From Paraglomus occultum (taxonomy: Eukaryota > Glomeromycota > Glomeromycetes > Paraglomerales > Paraglomeraceae), in the NCBI GenBank assembly GCA_910592205.1, contig CAJVPJ010000015.1, positions 1 through 64,000 of the forward strand: a stretch of DNA of 64,000 nt, read 5' to 3'. This document shows positions 35,895 through 47,434 of this stretch, piece after piece. Under the pieces are notes generated by a model. That model was not told the origin of the DNA, ran no database searches, and saw only the letters and a list, made by a program, of their open reading frames with translations. How positions within the stretch are numbered: position 1 is the first letter of the stretch; each line of letters opens with the position of its first letter. Both the position numbers and the translations under genes were made by a program.

Positions 35895-36852
35895 TCATAT
35901 TTTTATCTCAAAACTTATCCCACAGCTACAACGTAAACAAAAAAATAACAGCATCGGATCAATATCAGATAGTTAGAAACTATCCAAAGCACATAGTCGT
36001 CATTACTCACCCGCATGCGGTCGCAGCCCGTGGATTATCGATTACTTTAAACTGTGAGCCGACTAATTCTTCTGTATAATCTAACTTGGCTCCATTGATC
36101 AGTTCAAGAGATGTCATGTCAACCACTACTTTTGCTCCATTTTTTTCAAATAGTCTAAAAACGAACATTGAAGGACGAAAGATTAATTATTACGAGCCAA
36201 GATCTCCTAAACATACGAATCGAATACACTTACACGTCATCTTGCTGTAATTTATCCGCCTCTGTCAAATCATAAAGATATTGAAAGCCATGACATCCTC
36301 CAGAATCGACTGTCACCCTCAACACGTTATTAGGTTCTTTCTCCCTTGCTGTTACTATGTTCAATTGCTACATAAAATAATTAGCAAACAGGACAAGGAC
36401 AAAACAAAACAGACAAGTTTATTGTTGTAATTTGAAATAACTCGATGCTCAAGTATATTATTAAGTTTTATAGTAATCTATGCCGAGAAGTAAAATTCAC
36501 AAACCACTCAATCCAGCATTTTAAAATCTTAATTCTATCAATAAAAACTAACCTGAGCAGCTCGATCAGTAATCTCAATCTTTAAATCTTTCCCGCCACC
36601 ATTTATACGCTGTTCCTCTTTCTCTATTGCCGACGTTGCTAGGTTGCGTGCTAACGCATTACCAGTCTCTGATTGTAGTCGAGTATAAATAGAGGAAATG
36701 TGAGAGTGAGTAAATAGACGGTGAGTATGATTTGAAAGCAAGTTTGTTCTTGGTGAGATGGTAAATAGACGACGAGTGCGATTCGTAAGCATCGTTATTA
36801 AGGAAGTAGAAAGAAATAGATCGAATTTTAATTTACATAGTTTGTGTAGCAT
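35895..36852 (-). CDS. ISA2: Mitochondrial iron-sulfur cluster assembly protein, ISCA2/Isa2 type
   Basis: Four exons: 36553-36852, 36234-36367, 36011-36154 and 35895-35925, totalling 203 codons (202 residues). The N-terminal ~90 residues are Arg/Ser/Thr/Leu-rich with almost no acids at first, as in a mitochondrial presequence. The A-type scaffold domain begins at IEITDRAAQ. It has the three conserved cysteines: VDSGGCHGFQYLYDL and, across the last intron, ACG/CGISFEI. The last exon is only 31 bases and supplies the final Cys and the C-terminal strand. Without it the frame would stop right after the second Cys. FQY after the first Cys and a C-terminus ending in FEIKI match ISCA2 better than ISCA1. 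The protein acts with Isa1 in [4Fe-4S] cluster formation. Confidence 0.92.
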
Positions 36853-37464
36853 GACAAATAGGTCATTATTAACTTAATTCGGCCATAGCCTTAAAGTCAC
36901 GAGTCGCAAGCTATTGATGATTAATAATAGCAAACAGAATATTAATGTACAGTACGTATAATAAAATAAAAAAATAAAAATTTTTTGATATCTCTTGTCA
37001 AATAGAAATGACATTTTCACCAAGCATGCAAGACAACTTATCCCCTTTGCCAGCCAGGAAGCTGAAATACATTGAACTACGATGAGATCATTGTCATTAT
37101 TTTCCGAGCTTACAGGCTTCACGCAATATTAATTTAAATCTGAACACCCACCCCGCGCGATACGAAAAATAATAGACAAACGACAAATGGCTTTATATTG
37201 AAAGACTCGAAAAACAGTGTCGAGTCAAATTGTCTTGTTACAAGCAACAAAGAGAACTTCTTCAACGTCTAGAGCGATCGATTAATAAGTAATCAGTACA
37301 AATGAATTAAATATCTTTGTAGTCATTGCTATATTGCATTTGAAGATGTAATCTTTTTTTTATACTGTATATATACAACAATATAATAATAAATACATTA
37401 TCATTATTTATGAGGTTAATGAATATGCTGTATTAGATAACATTATATAAAAAAGTCTCCATAA
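36853..37464. other. Intergenic between ISA2 and the CENP-T-like gene
   Basis: No supported gene. The minus-strand frame 36874-37122 is AT-driven. Confidence 0.4.
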
Positions 37465-39951
37465 CTATGGCGGATACACAACGTTGCCCGCACGTGCTGT
37501 TTTGCATATTTCATCTGACAGTTCACGTGGTAAGTATTTATGTGCTAGCGATTCCAATGTCCGATTTGCCGTAATGACGTTTTGTCTGTATTTACAAAAA
37601 TCATTGATCTGTCAATACAAAACGGACTAAAGCAACATGTGGAGAAGGTTCTTTACAATATGTTACCTTTTCATGAGTGTTACTACATCATCCTCAGTGA
37701 TCGTTCGTCGCCCATCTGAGATGCGTACTAGGCTGTCAGCTGCTTGTTCGAAGAATTTATCTGAACTGTAAAAAAAGTAATACGGTAAATTATGTGAATG
37801 GAAAGAGATACTAAAATACTTTGTCATACTAACGCTTCGTAAATAGAATTCCAAGCCTCTCTAGACACTTTACGATGGGAAAATCGCGTAAATAGACTTC
37901 TGATTAACGTTTTAGGGAGACTAGGCACCGGTATTCCATGTGCTGACAATCTGTAAAGTCAAATAGATCGTCAGCCAAATGTTTCATACGATGGTCCGAA
38001 CTAAGTGGTTAAAAATGCAAATCTACCTTGGCGGTGGTTTGTTTCTTGCAGCCTTACTTTTCGTTGATCTAATTATAAAATTCTAGTATTACTATAACAC
38101 CCCAATAAATTATAAAACGATTATATCTTCAATGTGAACGCGAACCTCTGTTTATTTTCAGCTTCCTCATTATCGTCAAACTCATCCACAAAATCAGTCG
38201 CCCCAGCATCATCAACACATTTATATTTATCATCCTGCACATCACTTGCCCGATCATCCTCCGTATGATCCATCAAATCACTTGGTCCATAATCCTCCGT
38301 ATGCTTCGGCAAATCACTCGCCCCATCATCCTCCATATGCTCTATCAAATCACTTAGCCCATAATCCTCCGTATACTTCGGCAAATCACTCGCCCGATCA
38401 TCCTTCGTATGCTCTATCAAATCACTTAGTCCATAATTCTCCATATGCTTCGGCAAATCACTCGCCCGATCATCCTCCGTATGCTCTATCAAATCACTTA
38501 GCCCATAATTCTCCATATGCCTCGGCAAATCACTCGCCCGATCATCCTTCGTATGCTCTATCAAACCACTTAGTCCATAATCCTCCATATGCTTCGGCAA
38601 ATCACTCGCCCGATCATCCTCCGTATGCTCTATCAAACCACTTAGTCCATAATCCTCCATATGCTTCGGCAAATCACTTGCCCGATCACCCTCCATATGC
38701 TCCATCAAATCACTTGGTTTGCCATCCTCCGTATGCTTCGGCAAATCATGCCTCGGCCAATCACTTGCCTGATCGCCCTCCATCAGACAAGCAGCTGAAA
38801 GTGAGATGAGTTTATTTTCAACTGCCTTATTATCATCAAATTCCTCCATAAAATCAATCGCCCCAGCATCATCAACACATTTATATTTATCATCCTGCGC
38901 ATCACTTGCCCGATCACCCTCCGTCAGACCAGCAGCTGAAAGTGAGTCGAGTTTATTTTCCACTTCCTTATTATCATCCAAATCCTCCATATCAATCATC
39001 CCAGCATCATCAAGACATTTGTATTTATCATCCTCCGTATACTCCGTCGAATCACTTGCCCCATCATCCTCCGTATGCTTTGTCAAATCACTTGGCCCAT
39101 AATCCTCTGTATGCTTCGGCAAATCACTTGTCCGATCATCCTTCGTATGCTCCATCAAATCACTTGGCCCATTATCCTCCGTATCCTTCGACAAATCATG
39201 CCTCGGCCAATCACTTGCCTTATCACCCTCCATCAGACCGGCAGCTGAAAGTGAGTCGAGTTATATTCTCTATATGTGTTATCGAAATAAATACAAAACA
39301 TACTACAGACATGTATAATAAGCATACCTCGTGTTAGCCGCCTTAAAATATTAATTGGTGTTTCTTTAGTAACTCGACCGTGTCTTACTCTGTGTTCGAC
39401 AGATTTGACAGAAGGTTTTTTAGTAAGACTAGCTATTATTCCAGGAGTAAATTTTAAAATTCTCCGGGCTGAAGTTGGCGTTGTTGTTGCTGAACCGGGT
39501 GTTCGAAAATTAAATCTTTGAGAAGCAGGTGATAGTATCTGCTTTCTTGGTGTCTGTAAGCGTTCTTGTGCTTTTACTGATACTCTAGACATGTGTCTAA
39601 GCTTTACGAGACAAAATGAATGTTAACAATGTTTTGTTTATTAGAAATTTTGTACATTCCATTCGTGTTTACCAATACAATCGGACTCTCTTCAGTACGT
39701 CTACCAATAGTTATTCTCATTCCGCTTTCTTCGGACCCAACAAACACATTTTCGTCTGTTCCTTCGTCGACATGGGTTTCTGGACTGGGAACTGATTCTT
39801 GTCTATTAAGTGCACGTTCAAGTTGACTGGGAGTTGCGGGCACAACTATGCGTGAGTTAGTGACAGCCTTGCGAGCAGAAAGTGGATATCTTCGTCTCGC
39901 AGTCACTCCTCGACGAGGAATGCGGCCGGTTCTTGGAATCTCATCCGCCAT
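37465..39951 (-). CDS. CENPT: CENP-T-like inner kinetochore histone-fold protein
   Basis: The start is the ATG at 39951 (MADEIPRTGRIPRRG). Exons: about 39700-39951, then from near 39590 to 39328, 38147-39244, 38027-38068, 37834-37950, 37667-37765 and 37465-37585. The junction of exons 1 and 2 is not resolved. The N-terminus is basic and TP/SP-rich (TPRKQILSPASQRF, ETPINILRRLTR), as expected for a Cdk-regulated Ndc80-binding tail. Exon 3 is an expanded acidic repeat region. The C-terminus is a histone fold in the fungal CENP-T arrangement: VPSLPKTLIRSLFTRF, VSREAWNSIYEASDKFFEQA, DGRRTITEDDVVTLMKR, then LESLAHKYLPRELSDEI. CENP-T pairs with CENP-W and links centromeric DNA to the outer kinetochore. 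The histone fold is very recognisable. The length of the acidic region is unusual. Confidence 0.88.
38150..39243 (-). repeat. In-frame acidic repeats in the CENP-T-like gene
   Basis: A 12-codon (36-bp) unit of the type DDRASDLPKHME / NYGLSDLIEHTE alternates in pairs (72 bp) about ten times between 38240 and 38750. A larger block (DDKYKCVDDAGA...EFDDN...ENKL.SLSAA.LMEGD.ASD) occurs three times around it. High identity between units indicates recent expansion. Reverse-strand frames in this stretch are shadows. Confidence 0.9.
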
Positions 39952-40167
39952 TTAATCTCTCAACGGATGATCATATCGTGTCGCGTTTATTTTTATGTAA
40001 CGGAAAACGTGACTTGTGTGACTCGAATGTAACAATCATGTGAACAAAGAAATCCTACACGCATTTAGGCAACCAATACATTTTATTGACATGCTTCAAC
40101 TCTGCCATGTATTAGTGAAACTTTTTAATATACTCCATATATTAGATCAGATTATAGAGAGTGAAAT
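39952..40167. promoter_or_regulatory. Shared divergent promoter of CENP-T-like and ARL5 genes
   Basis: Only 216 bases separate the two start codons, so both promoters must lie here. No specific factor sites were recognised. Confidence 0.5.
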
Positions 40168-41239
40168 ATGGGTTTGGTTATTGGAAAGTTATGGCGAAGG
40201 CTTATGAGCAGAGAAGAAGTCAAGATCATACTTGTCGGTTTGGATAATGCCGGAAAGACAACTGTGCTGTATAAATTGTGAGTTAAAGTTGATAGCAAGT
40301 CCAAGAAGTGGTTCTGTGAAGCTTAATGCTTTATATTTGATTTACGATCTAGACTGTTAAACGAAGTGGTGGTTACAACACCGACTATCGGCTCCAACGT
40401 TGAGGTAAGCCAACAACTCTGATTGACTGATTGACTGATTGACGGCCTTTCAGAGTAGCCTTCCTTATTAATACAACGTGAACAACCGTAATAGGAAATA
40501 ACTTATAAGAATATTCGCTTCCTAATGTGGGTAAGTGGAGTTGCTTTGAAAACACTTCAAGTTTTGTCTGCTCTTGCCTTTTGGTGTATCAGCTTGTTAC
40601 ATTGTCTTTTTATTTACTAATCAGGATCTGGGTGGTCAAGACGCACTGAGATCGACATGGAAAACTTACTACGTAAAGACGAAAGCTGTCATCATGGTTA
40701 TTGACAGTACCGATAAAAACAGATTACATATCTCCAGGAATGAACTACATACGATGCTGGAAGATGAAGTAAGTGTGAGCTGTACTCTTGTTGGTGAAAC
40801 CTTTGATTGAGATGACGATTGTGAAGGGAGAGTGTGACATGTTGTTTGAAGATTATATTAAAAGCCATTTACTGTATGCTTTATTTGAAAGAACTTGAAA
40901 AATGCAGCGTTGCTTGTGTTTGCTAACAAGCAAGATATGACTGGGGCATTGTCTGCAGCGCAAATATCCGAAGCATTGAATCTAACAGGACTTCGAGATC
41001 GACAATGGCACATACAAGTAAGACGATTATGTATAGCAAAATATAAGACTATAGGTTGCAGGCTAATACTGTTCCCTGTTTTTAGGCTTGTTGTGCACTG
41101 ACCGGTGATGGGTAAGCGATGTTTTAACACCTGTACGCAATTGAGTGTTTTTTGTTCAGTCTAACAATATCTATTGTTTTGCAGTCTATTTGAAGGCTTG
41201 GATTGGATTGTCGCCCAGATAGAAGAAGGGGGGAATTGA
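40168..41239 (+). CDS. ARL5: ARF-like small GTPase, ARL5 type
   Basis: Seven exons: 40168-40277, 40353-40404, 40495-40530, 40625-40768, 40892-41017, 41086-41111 and 41185-41239, giving 182 residues. Gly2 after Met allows N-myristoylation. G motifs: GLDNAGKTT (P-loop), TPTIGSNVE (switch I), WDLGGQD (switch II), NKQD (G4) and the CALTGDG region (G5). The start [12 protein letters not shown], the GSNVE switch and the QWHIQACCALTG segment fit ARL5 rather than ARF1. ARL5 acts at the trans-Golgi, recruiting the GARP tethering complex in animals. Intron 2 contains a short (gattgact)n repeat at 40421-40443. Confidence 0.93.
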
Positions 41240-41912
41240 TTGGCGAGTAGAAATTATTTTTTAATATTAATTTAATAAATAATACCTAATTGGTATAATT
41301 ACGCTACTCAAATTTTAATGTCCCACATAAGTATTAAAGGAATTACCAAATTTGGGGAGACACCAATCAGTCGTTGATGTCGTTTGGCGACTAAGTTACG
41401 AACACTAGATGAGTGCTTACTTTAGTTAGTTTGTAATGGCGTAATACGACTGAAGTTCTTAGTTAGCCAAATTTGTAGAGTATAGATCGATCGATTACGA
41501 TTTGCAATGTGAAACTAAATCTCTTATTACAACAGTTTTCGATTGGGTTCTGAATAAAAACCTTGAAAGAATGATCAAATCGGACCCTAATCATCATAGT
41601 GTGTGCAGATCACAATTCTGATACTTATATCCGCGAAAACAACAAAAAACGAAGGAAGAACAAATTACATAACCCACGTATAAACCGCTCAAGAGTAAAT
41701 ACTCGCAATTTCTGAATGGAAAGTAAAGTAAATTAGGTGAAGATCTACATGGCAAATTGGTGGGTGCCGAAGCACGAGCAAATAATAATAACTTATGTTA
41801 TTGACTACAATTTCTGCAAAGAGAAAAACATTTCATCATCGCACAGCATATTGGTGACTTTCATTCATTTCCCACAGGCCAAATAAACCGAACATCTTTA
41901 CTTTACAATCCA
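41240..41912. other. Intergenic between ARL5 and the DNA glycosylase
   Basis: No gene seen; contains the 3' flank of ARL5 and the promoter of the next gene, in the same orientation. Confidence 0.45.
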
Positions 41913-43402
41913 ATGCCCGAACTTCCCGAAGTTCATCGGGCAGAAAGAGCATGCCACGAGTTGTTGGTTGGGAAAAAGATCATTGATGTAGAAACTGTAA
42001 ATATTTCTCTATGCATGGCTCATTTTACTATTCAATACTCATTTCAATCTAATTGAATGTCATCATAAACAATTTTAATGCTTGCATTGAAAGAAAGAAG
42101 ATTTGTTGGTAAGAAAGTTCCAAAATGAAATAATAAAGAGTAAGCTGATTTATTATAAAAGAAATCCATCATTACATGCGTTCAGGTGTTTTGTGGAATG
42201 CCGCACGAGAAATTTGCAGAACATTTGTTGAACAAGACTGTCACAGAGACAGGGAGACGCGGGAAATATTTCTATTTCCGTAAGTATAAATGGACTTGCA
42301 TTTCGTCCGATCTGTACGGAGATTTGAAACTTATTCACAATGACGATTACTCGTAACCAGTATTTGACGAGGGTCCACATCCAGTATTCCATTTTGGAAT
42401 GACGGGTGACATAAAGGTTATATTCCATGTTAATTGCAGCTACTTTTCTCACTATTTTACATTCTTTAATTTATTCGTACGTCTTAGTTCAAAGGTCACC
42501 AAAGTTTCCATTATCGTCGCAGGAGACCTTCCTCTTCTAGTTGGCCTCCATTATACTACAAACTGATTCTCACGTTTGCCTCTCCCTCACAAACCGATCC
42601 AACATCATCATCTTCTTCTTCATCTACTTCATCTTCTTCCGTAATCGTCGCTTTTACTGATCCCCGTCGCCTTTCTCGGATTCGCCTTGTGCCCTCACCA
42701 GTACTATCTCATCCGCCTCTCTCTGATCTCGGATTCGACCCTCTTCAAGATATACCTTCACTAGCTGCTTTTTCTGCTCAAGTATCAAGTCGTAAATGTC
42801 CTATCAAAGCGCTGCTCTTGGATCAATCATTCTCTGCTGGCGTGGGCAATTGGGTTGCCGATGAGGTGCTGTATCAAGCGAGAGTTCATCCGAACCAACG
42901 AGCGAATACGTTGAACAAAGAACAAATAAGGATGATACGAGAGAAAATGGTATGGGTGTGTGAAAAAGCTGTCGAAGTGAATGCAAACCCAGACGAATTT
43001 CCCAAAGATTGGCTTTTTCATGTACGATGGTCCAAGTCAAAAAAGAACAAGGTTAAAATGTCTGATGGAAATGAGGTTATTTTCCTCAATGTCGGAGGAC
43101 GGACGACCGCTGTTGTACCTGCGATACAAAAGATAAAAGGGGATGTGGGCAGTTTTGTCAAGGAAATTAAGGACGATACTGATAATAACAGCAAAGTAGA
43201 AGATGATGATATAGTCGTTGTTGAGGAGACGAAACAAAACAAACGAGCTGTCAAGAGGAAAACGACCAAAGGCGATGAATTCGGGAGGGGAAAGGTTAGT
43301 TTGGCTATTTGGAAAGTTGGCGTGCTCTCCGGGTTATTTTTAAGTATAAATAACGCTCAATACCTTAATTCCCCATGCAAGCGAGCGCGCGCGCGTTCCT
43401 AA
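41913..43402 (+). CDS. Formamidopyrimidine-DNA glycosylase (Fpg/Nei family, zincless plant/fungal type)
   Basis: Exons 41913-41996, 42094-42108 (a 15-base exon, least certain), 42186-42279, 42361-42416, 42488-43294 and 43382-43402 give 358 residues. The catalytic N-terminus MPELPEV (Pro nucleophile and Glu) is intact. GRRGKYFYF, HFGMTGDIKFKGH and the helix-two-turn-helix segment DQSFSAGVGNWVADEVLYQA follow. The usual C-terminal zinc finger is replaced by the zincless form GGRTTAVVPAIQK. A Ser-rich stretch (SSSSSSSTSSSS) is inserted between the two lobes, and the tail is acidic then Lys/Arg-rich, probably nuclear. The enzyme removes oxidised purines such as 8-oxoguanine or formamidopyrimidines. 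The last intron (87 bases) is in frame and stop-free, so its retention would also give a protein. Confidence 0.92.
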
Positions 43403-43929
43403 CACGCGGACAAGGTCGGTTCTGTTCGCAGAAAATAATTGTAATCACGATAATGTGCAGAAGAACGTTTAATATGTTCACGAAAATAAAATCCAATTTC
43501 ATGTTGTAAACTCGCGCAAACTCGTCATTGTCTTCTCGCTTGTCATTTCTCATTTGGCTTCTATGAAATGTTAAGGCCTTCCTGTTTCATTACAGGTTTA
43601 CAGAAAACGGTTCATTATATAATTATTTCAATTAAGATGACAATAAGAATAATCTCAATGATGAGTTGAAGCAAAAGCGTTGGACAGTCCTGAAGATGCG
43701 TTTATCCTAGACTGACTATGATGTGAGAGTGCTCTTTACCTTGTAACTATAATAAATGAAGTCTAATCTAATAATATGAATGACGCGTTTTAATAAATTC
43801 AAAGATACTTTTCACATAAACCCAAAGAACACTGGAGTAAATTCTACACAGATACTTCAGCTATAAATAATAAGATAAAATAAATAAAGCCAACCGTAAA
43901 ATAATAATAAAATAATAGTAATAACTAAT
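43403..43929. other. Convergent 3' region
   Basis: No gene supported; 3' flanks of the glycosylase and of the ADF-H/PH gene. Confidence 0.45.
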
Positions 43930-45746
43930 CTACTTGACATATCGCTCTATAGCAGAAAAGAACAGGTCTTTGCTTTTCCTGTCATCAGTAAAGAAGTAAT
44001 ACGGGTCAGTCGATCGGAAATCGACTTTGACCGAGTTGCTTATGAGGACATCAGTTTGCGCATCCTGCACATTAACTACTTCTCCGTCAAGTTCCAGTTT
44101 GGAGATGGGAAGTTTTTCATTATCGTCGCGGAACAAATAAAGTGTTTTACCACGTAATTCGAAGAAGCGGCGTTTCCAAAACTACGTATCAATTCGTAAT
44201 TTAGATCAAATGTTTATAAAAGGAAAAACAAAAGGGAAAATCATTATATCCACACTTACGTATACACCACCACCTTGAACTGTGATAAATCCATCGAGTA
44301 AAACCTGTTAGGAAGCAAAACTCATTCAGTTTGTCACCAGTTGTACAACCACAAAACTCTTGCCATATTTTGCATATTCGTAAAAACCATACCTTTCCAC
44401 TTTTCTCTAATTCGGCAAATTTACTCTTTAATTCTTCATCCTTCTTCCTTTCCGCTTCCATTCTCAATTTTTTCTCAGCCTCAGCTCTCATCCTAGCTTC
44501 AGCAGCAGCTTTTTCTCTTAGCTGAGCTTCTTTTCCCTCTTGCTTTTTTCTCTCCGACTCCTCCTGCTGTCTCCGCGCAGCAGCTTCTCTTGCAATCCTC
44601 TCGGCGTCTTTCCTCTGTGCCGCTTCGCGCTCCCTTTCGGCCTCGTCTACGTTATCTAGAGTATCTTCTGGTTCGGCACTTATTGACGATTTCAATGGAC
44701 TCGGAGATCCGACTGTCTGATTAGGCCGTGGACTAGAGGGTGAAGGAGAGCGTTGCTCAAGAGTGTTCTTGCGACTAGGCGAGGGGGACCGATCGTCGGC
44801 AGAGCTAAGTTTAAGGCGATTACGGATATTAACTTCTGAGAAATCATTTGAATTTGAAGCACTAATTTGGACTTGGTGTGCCTGCTTGACAGTGAAATTA
44901 ATGGAATATGAATAACACATCACGGAATTTCGATCGATTACAATATTGAGAACTGAAAGACTGTGCGTCAAATGAAGATAAATGCAAGTTCATCGTATTT
45001 CCCTACCTTAAATAAGGCGCCCACAGCTCTGCCATGGACCAACGCACGAGCTATAGAGATAATGTGAACAAATTGTAACATGAGTATTGACTATGTAATG
45101 TAAATTCTCTGTAAATTCCAGTCAAACTTCATCGAACACGTAATGCCGAGAAGTTCAAATTCATACCTCTTCGAACACCACTAATTAAATCGAAGAGTTC
45201 CGTTAGTTGACATAATCAGTACAATGAAAGAAAAAATTGAACATTCTAAACCACCACATACCTGACTTGCTCGCTAACGTATGTAATTAATACAAATCTG
45301 TTCTCAATCCTCAAGAAGCCGTACAAGACTTCTTCTCTAAGATTCTGACGAAGTTCCTCGACACCTCCGGAACCCTTAGAGTACAGGGAGATTTTATCCC
45401 TTGAATCGTTATAGCCGAGTATGAGCCTTGAATAAATTGAATTAGATTTGAGTTAAAATTGACTATCAAGTCAGAATGATGGGAGTTATAGAGTCATTTA
45501 GAGTACTGTAATCTACAAGATACTGTCATAACGACAAGATAATGCGGTTCAATTTTATTCAACATCTGTTTCTCGTCTCCCGAGGACGTGCTTTATTCTC
45601 TATTTCTCTCATCTGAACCCGTCACCAGTTTTTCTTGCCACTTCTTTCTTGGTCAATAAAATTAAAGTTTACCAGTTAGTATCCTGACCACTGACAATCT
45701 CGTCGTAGGCTGTTTGAATATTTGGGTCAGTTAAATCACACGACAT
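43930..45746 (-). CDS. ADF-H (coactosin-like) / coiled-coil / PH domain protein
   Basis: Seven exons: 45673-45746, 45262-45426, 45167-45180 (14 bases), 45007-45050, 44393-44884, 44260-44304 and 43930-44181, totalling 361 residues in consistent phase. Residues 1-~110 form an ADF-H domain of the coactosin/drebrin kind: CDLTDPNIQTAYDEIVSG, then LYGFLRIENRFVLITYVSEQ and GALFKAHQVQISAS. The middle has SPSP motifs and a long Ala/Glu/Arg coiled coil. The C-terminal ~100 residues form a PH domain (VLLDGFITVQGGGVY, FWKRRFFELRGKTLYLF, YYFFTDDRKSKDLFFSAI). Each domain is clear. The expected role is to link actin filaments to phosphoinositide membranes. I do not recall a named protein with exactly this layout. 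Confidence 0.88.
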
Positions 45747-47434
45747 GATGCTCGCCCGTCAGTTGTAATAGTAGATAATTTAAATATTATTAATAGAATT
45801 TGTATGTCTTTGGTGGTAATTATTGAAAAATGACAATCAGTAAAGAACGGAAGAGTTGGGAGAAAAGTGGTCCGGTTGAACGGTATAACTAGTTCTTTTG
45901 AGGTAGAAAAATGCTCTTTATTAGGTGATAATAAATTTTATAAAACCGACTTCTTAGTGGGTAAAAATTGTATCTCAACTTTGCATGCTTGTGTATATTA
46001 TGTATATTGTGTGTTTTATGATTGGACATGACGACAATAGAACTCAAGTGACACAGCGATCACCAATAAAAGTGTGATAAGTCTTTTCATATTAATATAC
46101 GATGTTCAAACCTACGGTTATTAATTAATTAATCATATGGGACATTGGATTATGCTTCATTGTGCATCTCTTAAAAGTTAAGATCGACATTAAACATAAA
46201 AAAAAAAAGACTTAAAGAATTTTGACATTTGGGATTGATATAAAAAAAAAGCGACAGTCTTAATTAGTACACATGCAAAGACAATCGATTACACGGTCGA
46301 AAGGTCCATACCCGGTGTATGTTCAGTATATTAGATAGTCTACTGGTCGATTGATCGAGAGACTGGTCAGTCCGTGAAAACAAGAGCATATTAATTAATT
46401 GTTTGATCGTTAAAAATGAATTAATCTATTTACCGTTAGTAACATGACAAATATTATAAATCGGCAAAACAGCATTATAAGTTTTATAATGAAATGGATG
46501 AGTTGTTTTGGTCATTAACTGGTTTTGGAACAATCATAGTGGCAAAAAGCTTCACGCACTGTACTCAATATGGAACATCTAAAATGCAATGGCTTGCCTA
46601 CAATTAATTCCCTGCGCGAACACTTTTACATAAGCACATAATCATATCAGGACAGATATCCCTGTAATTGACATCTGAAATGCAATAATTAGTTTACGTA
46701 CGAAAGCCTCTTTTCTGTATAAATGATTACGTTAGAACGTTTTCCGAGGAAAGTCCACAGTTTTTTATATTAGAATTCGGAATAAGTTCGTCTTCAAAGA
46801 GATTTGCTGGAAATTTGAAGAATGCGCACTTCACTCGATTATCAGCATACACACCAAGACTCAGTCTTTTGCATCTAATTTAACGGTTTATTCACTCAAA
46901 TTACGTCTCGTCTATTCAACGGTTTGCATTGCATGTCAATCATTCTGGTGACATCACCACTTTTTTGGGGGGGGGAGGGTGTTTCAAAAGAACCACCATA
47001 TTCCTATGACTAAAGTACCCCCGGGTCTTAAGAACGGTACTTGTGATAGGAGGATAGTTCATAAATCTCGCCAGATTTCACACGCTAACATGACCTGAGA
47101 GGCTACTTTGCTCAGGGGTTCTTTAGTCCGAGAAATACGGTACGTTCGAATAACCGATTAGAACATATTTGTATTCATCTCAAAACTCCCAAGAGAATGA
47201 ATAATTACTCTTCCAATCGACACGTACGAATTCGACTCGTAGCATGAATTGACTCGTGTATTAGAACCATACGAGGCTTGATTTAGACACTAATAATTCT
47301 CATTAACCCAAAAAGAGTCCCCATAATATGGGGACTTGACGATCGCGCATTAGTAATAATTTTTGTAAAAATCTCGCAACATGCTCCAATACTTGCGCAG
47401 GTTTCGAATTCCAACGAAAAGATATAGTACAATT
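45747..47434. other. Divergent intergenic region, about 1.7 kb
   Basis: No supported gene. Contains a G-run with T-run before it (about 46961-46979). The minus-strand frame at 47303-47518 shows nothing recognisable and overlaps the start of the next gene. Confidence 0.4.

Noticed and set aside
38240-39230. Regular spacing that at first resembles a CRISPR array
   Set aside because: The unit is 36/72 bp, purely repetitive without unique spacers, and is in-frame coding sequence in a eukaryotic gene.
38246-39337. Long plus-strand frames opposite the CENP-T repeats (Pro/His/Tyr-rich)
   Set aside because: They are antisense shadows of the acidic repeat; the minus strand has the histone-fold gene with proper splice sites.
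42804-43269. Minus-strand frames opposite the Fpg glycosylase
   Set aside because: Antisense shadows of the exon with the helix-two-turn-helix motif.
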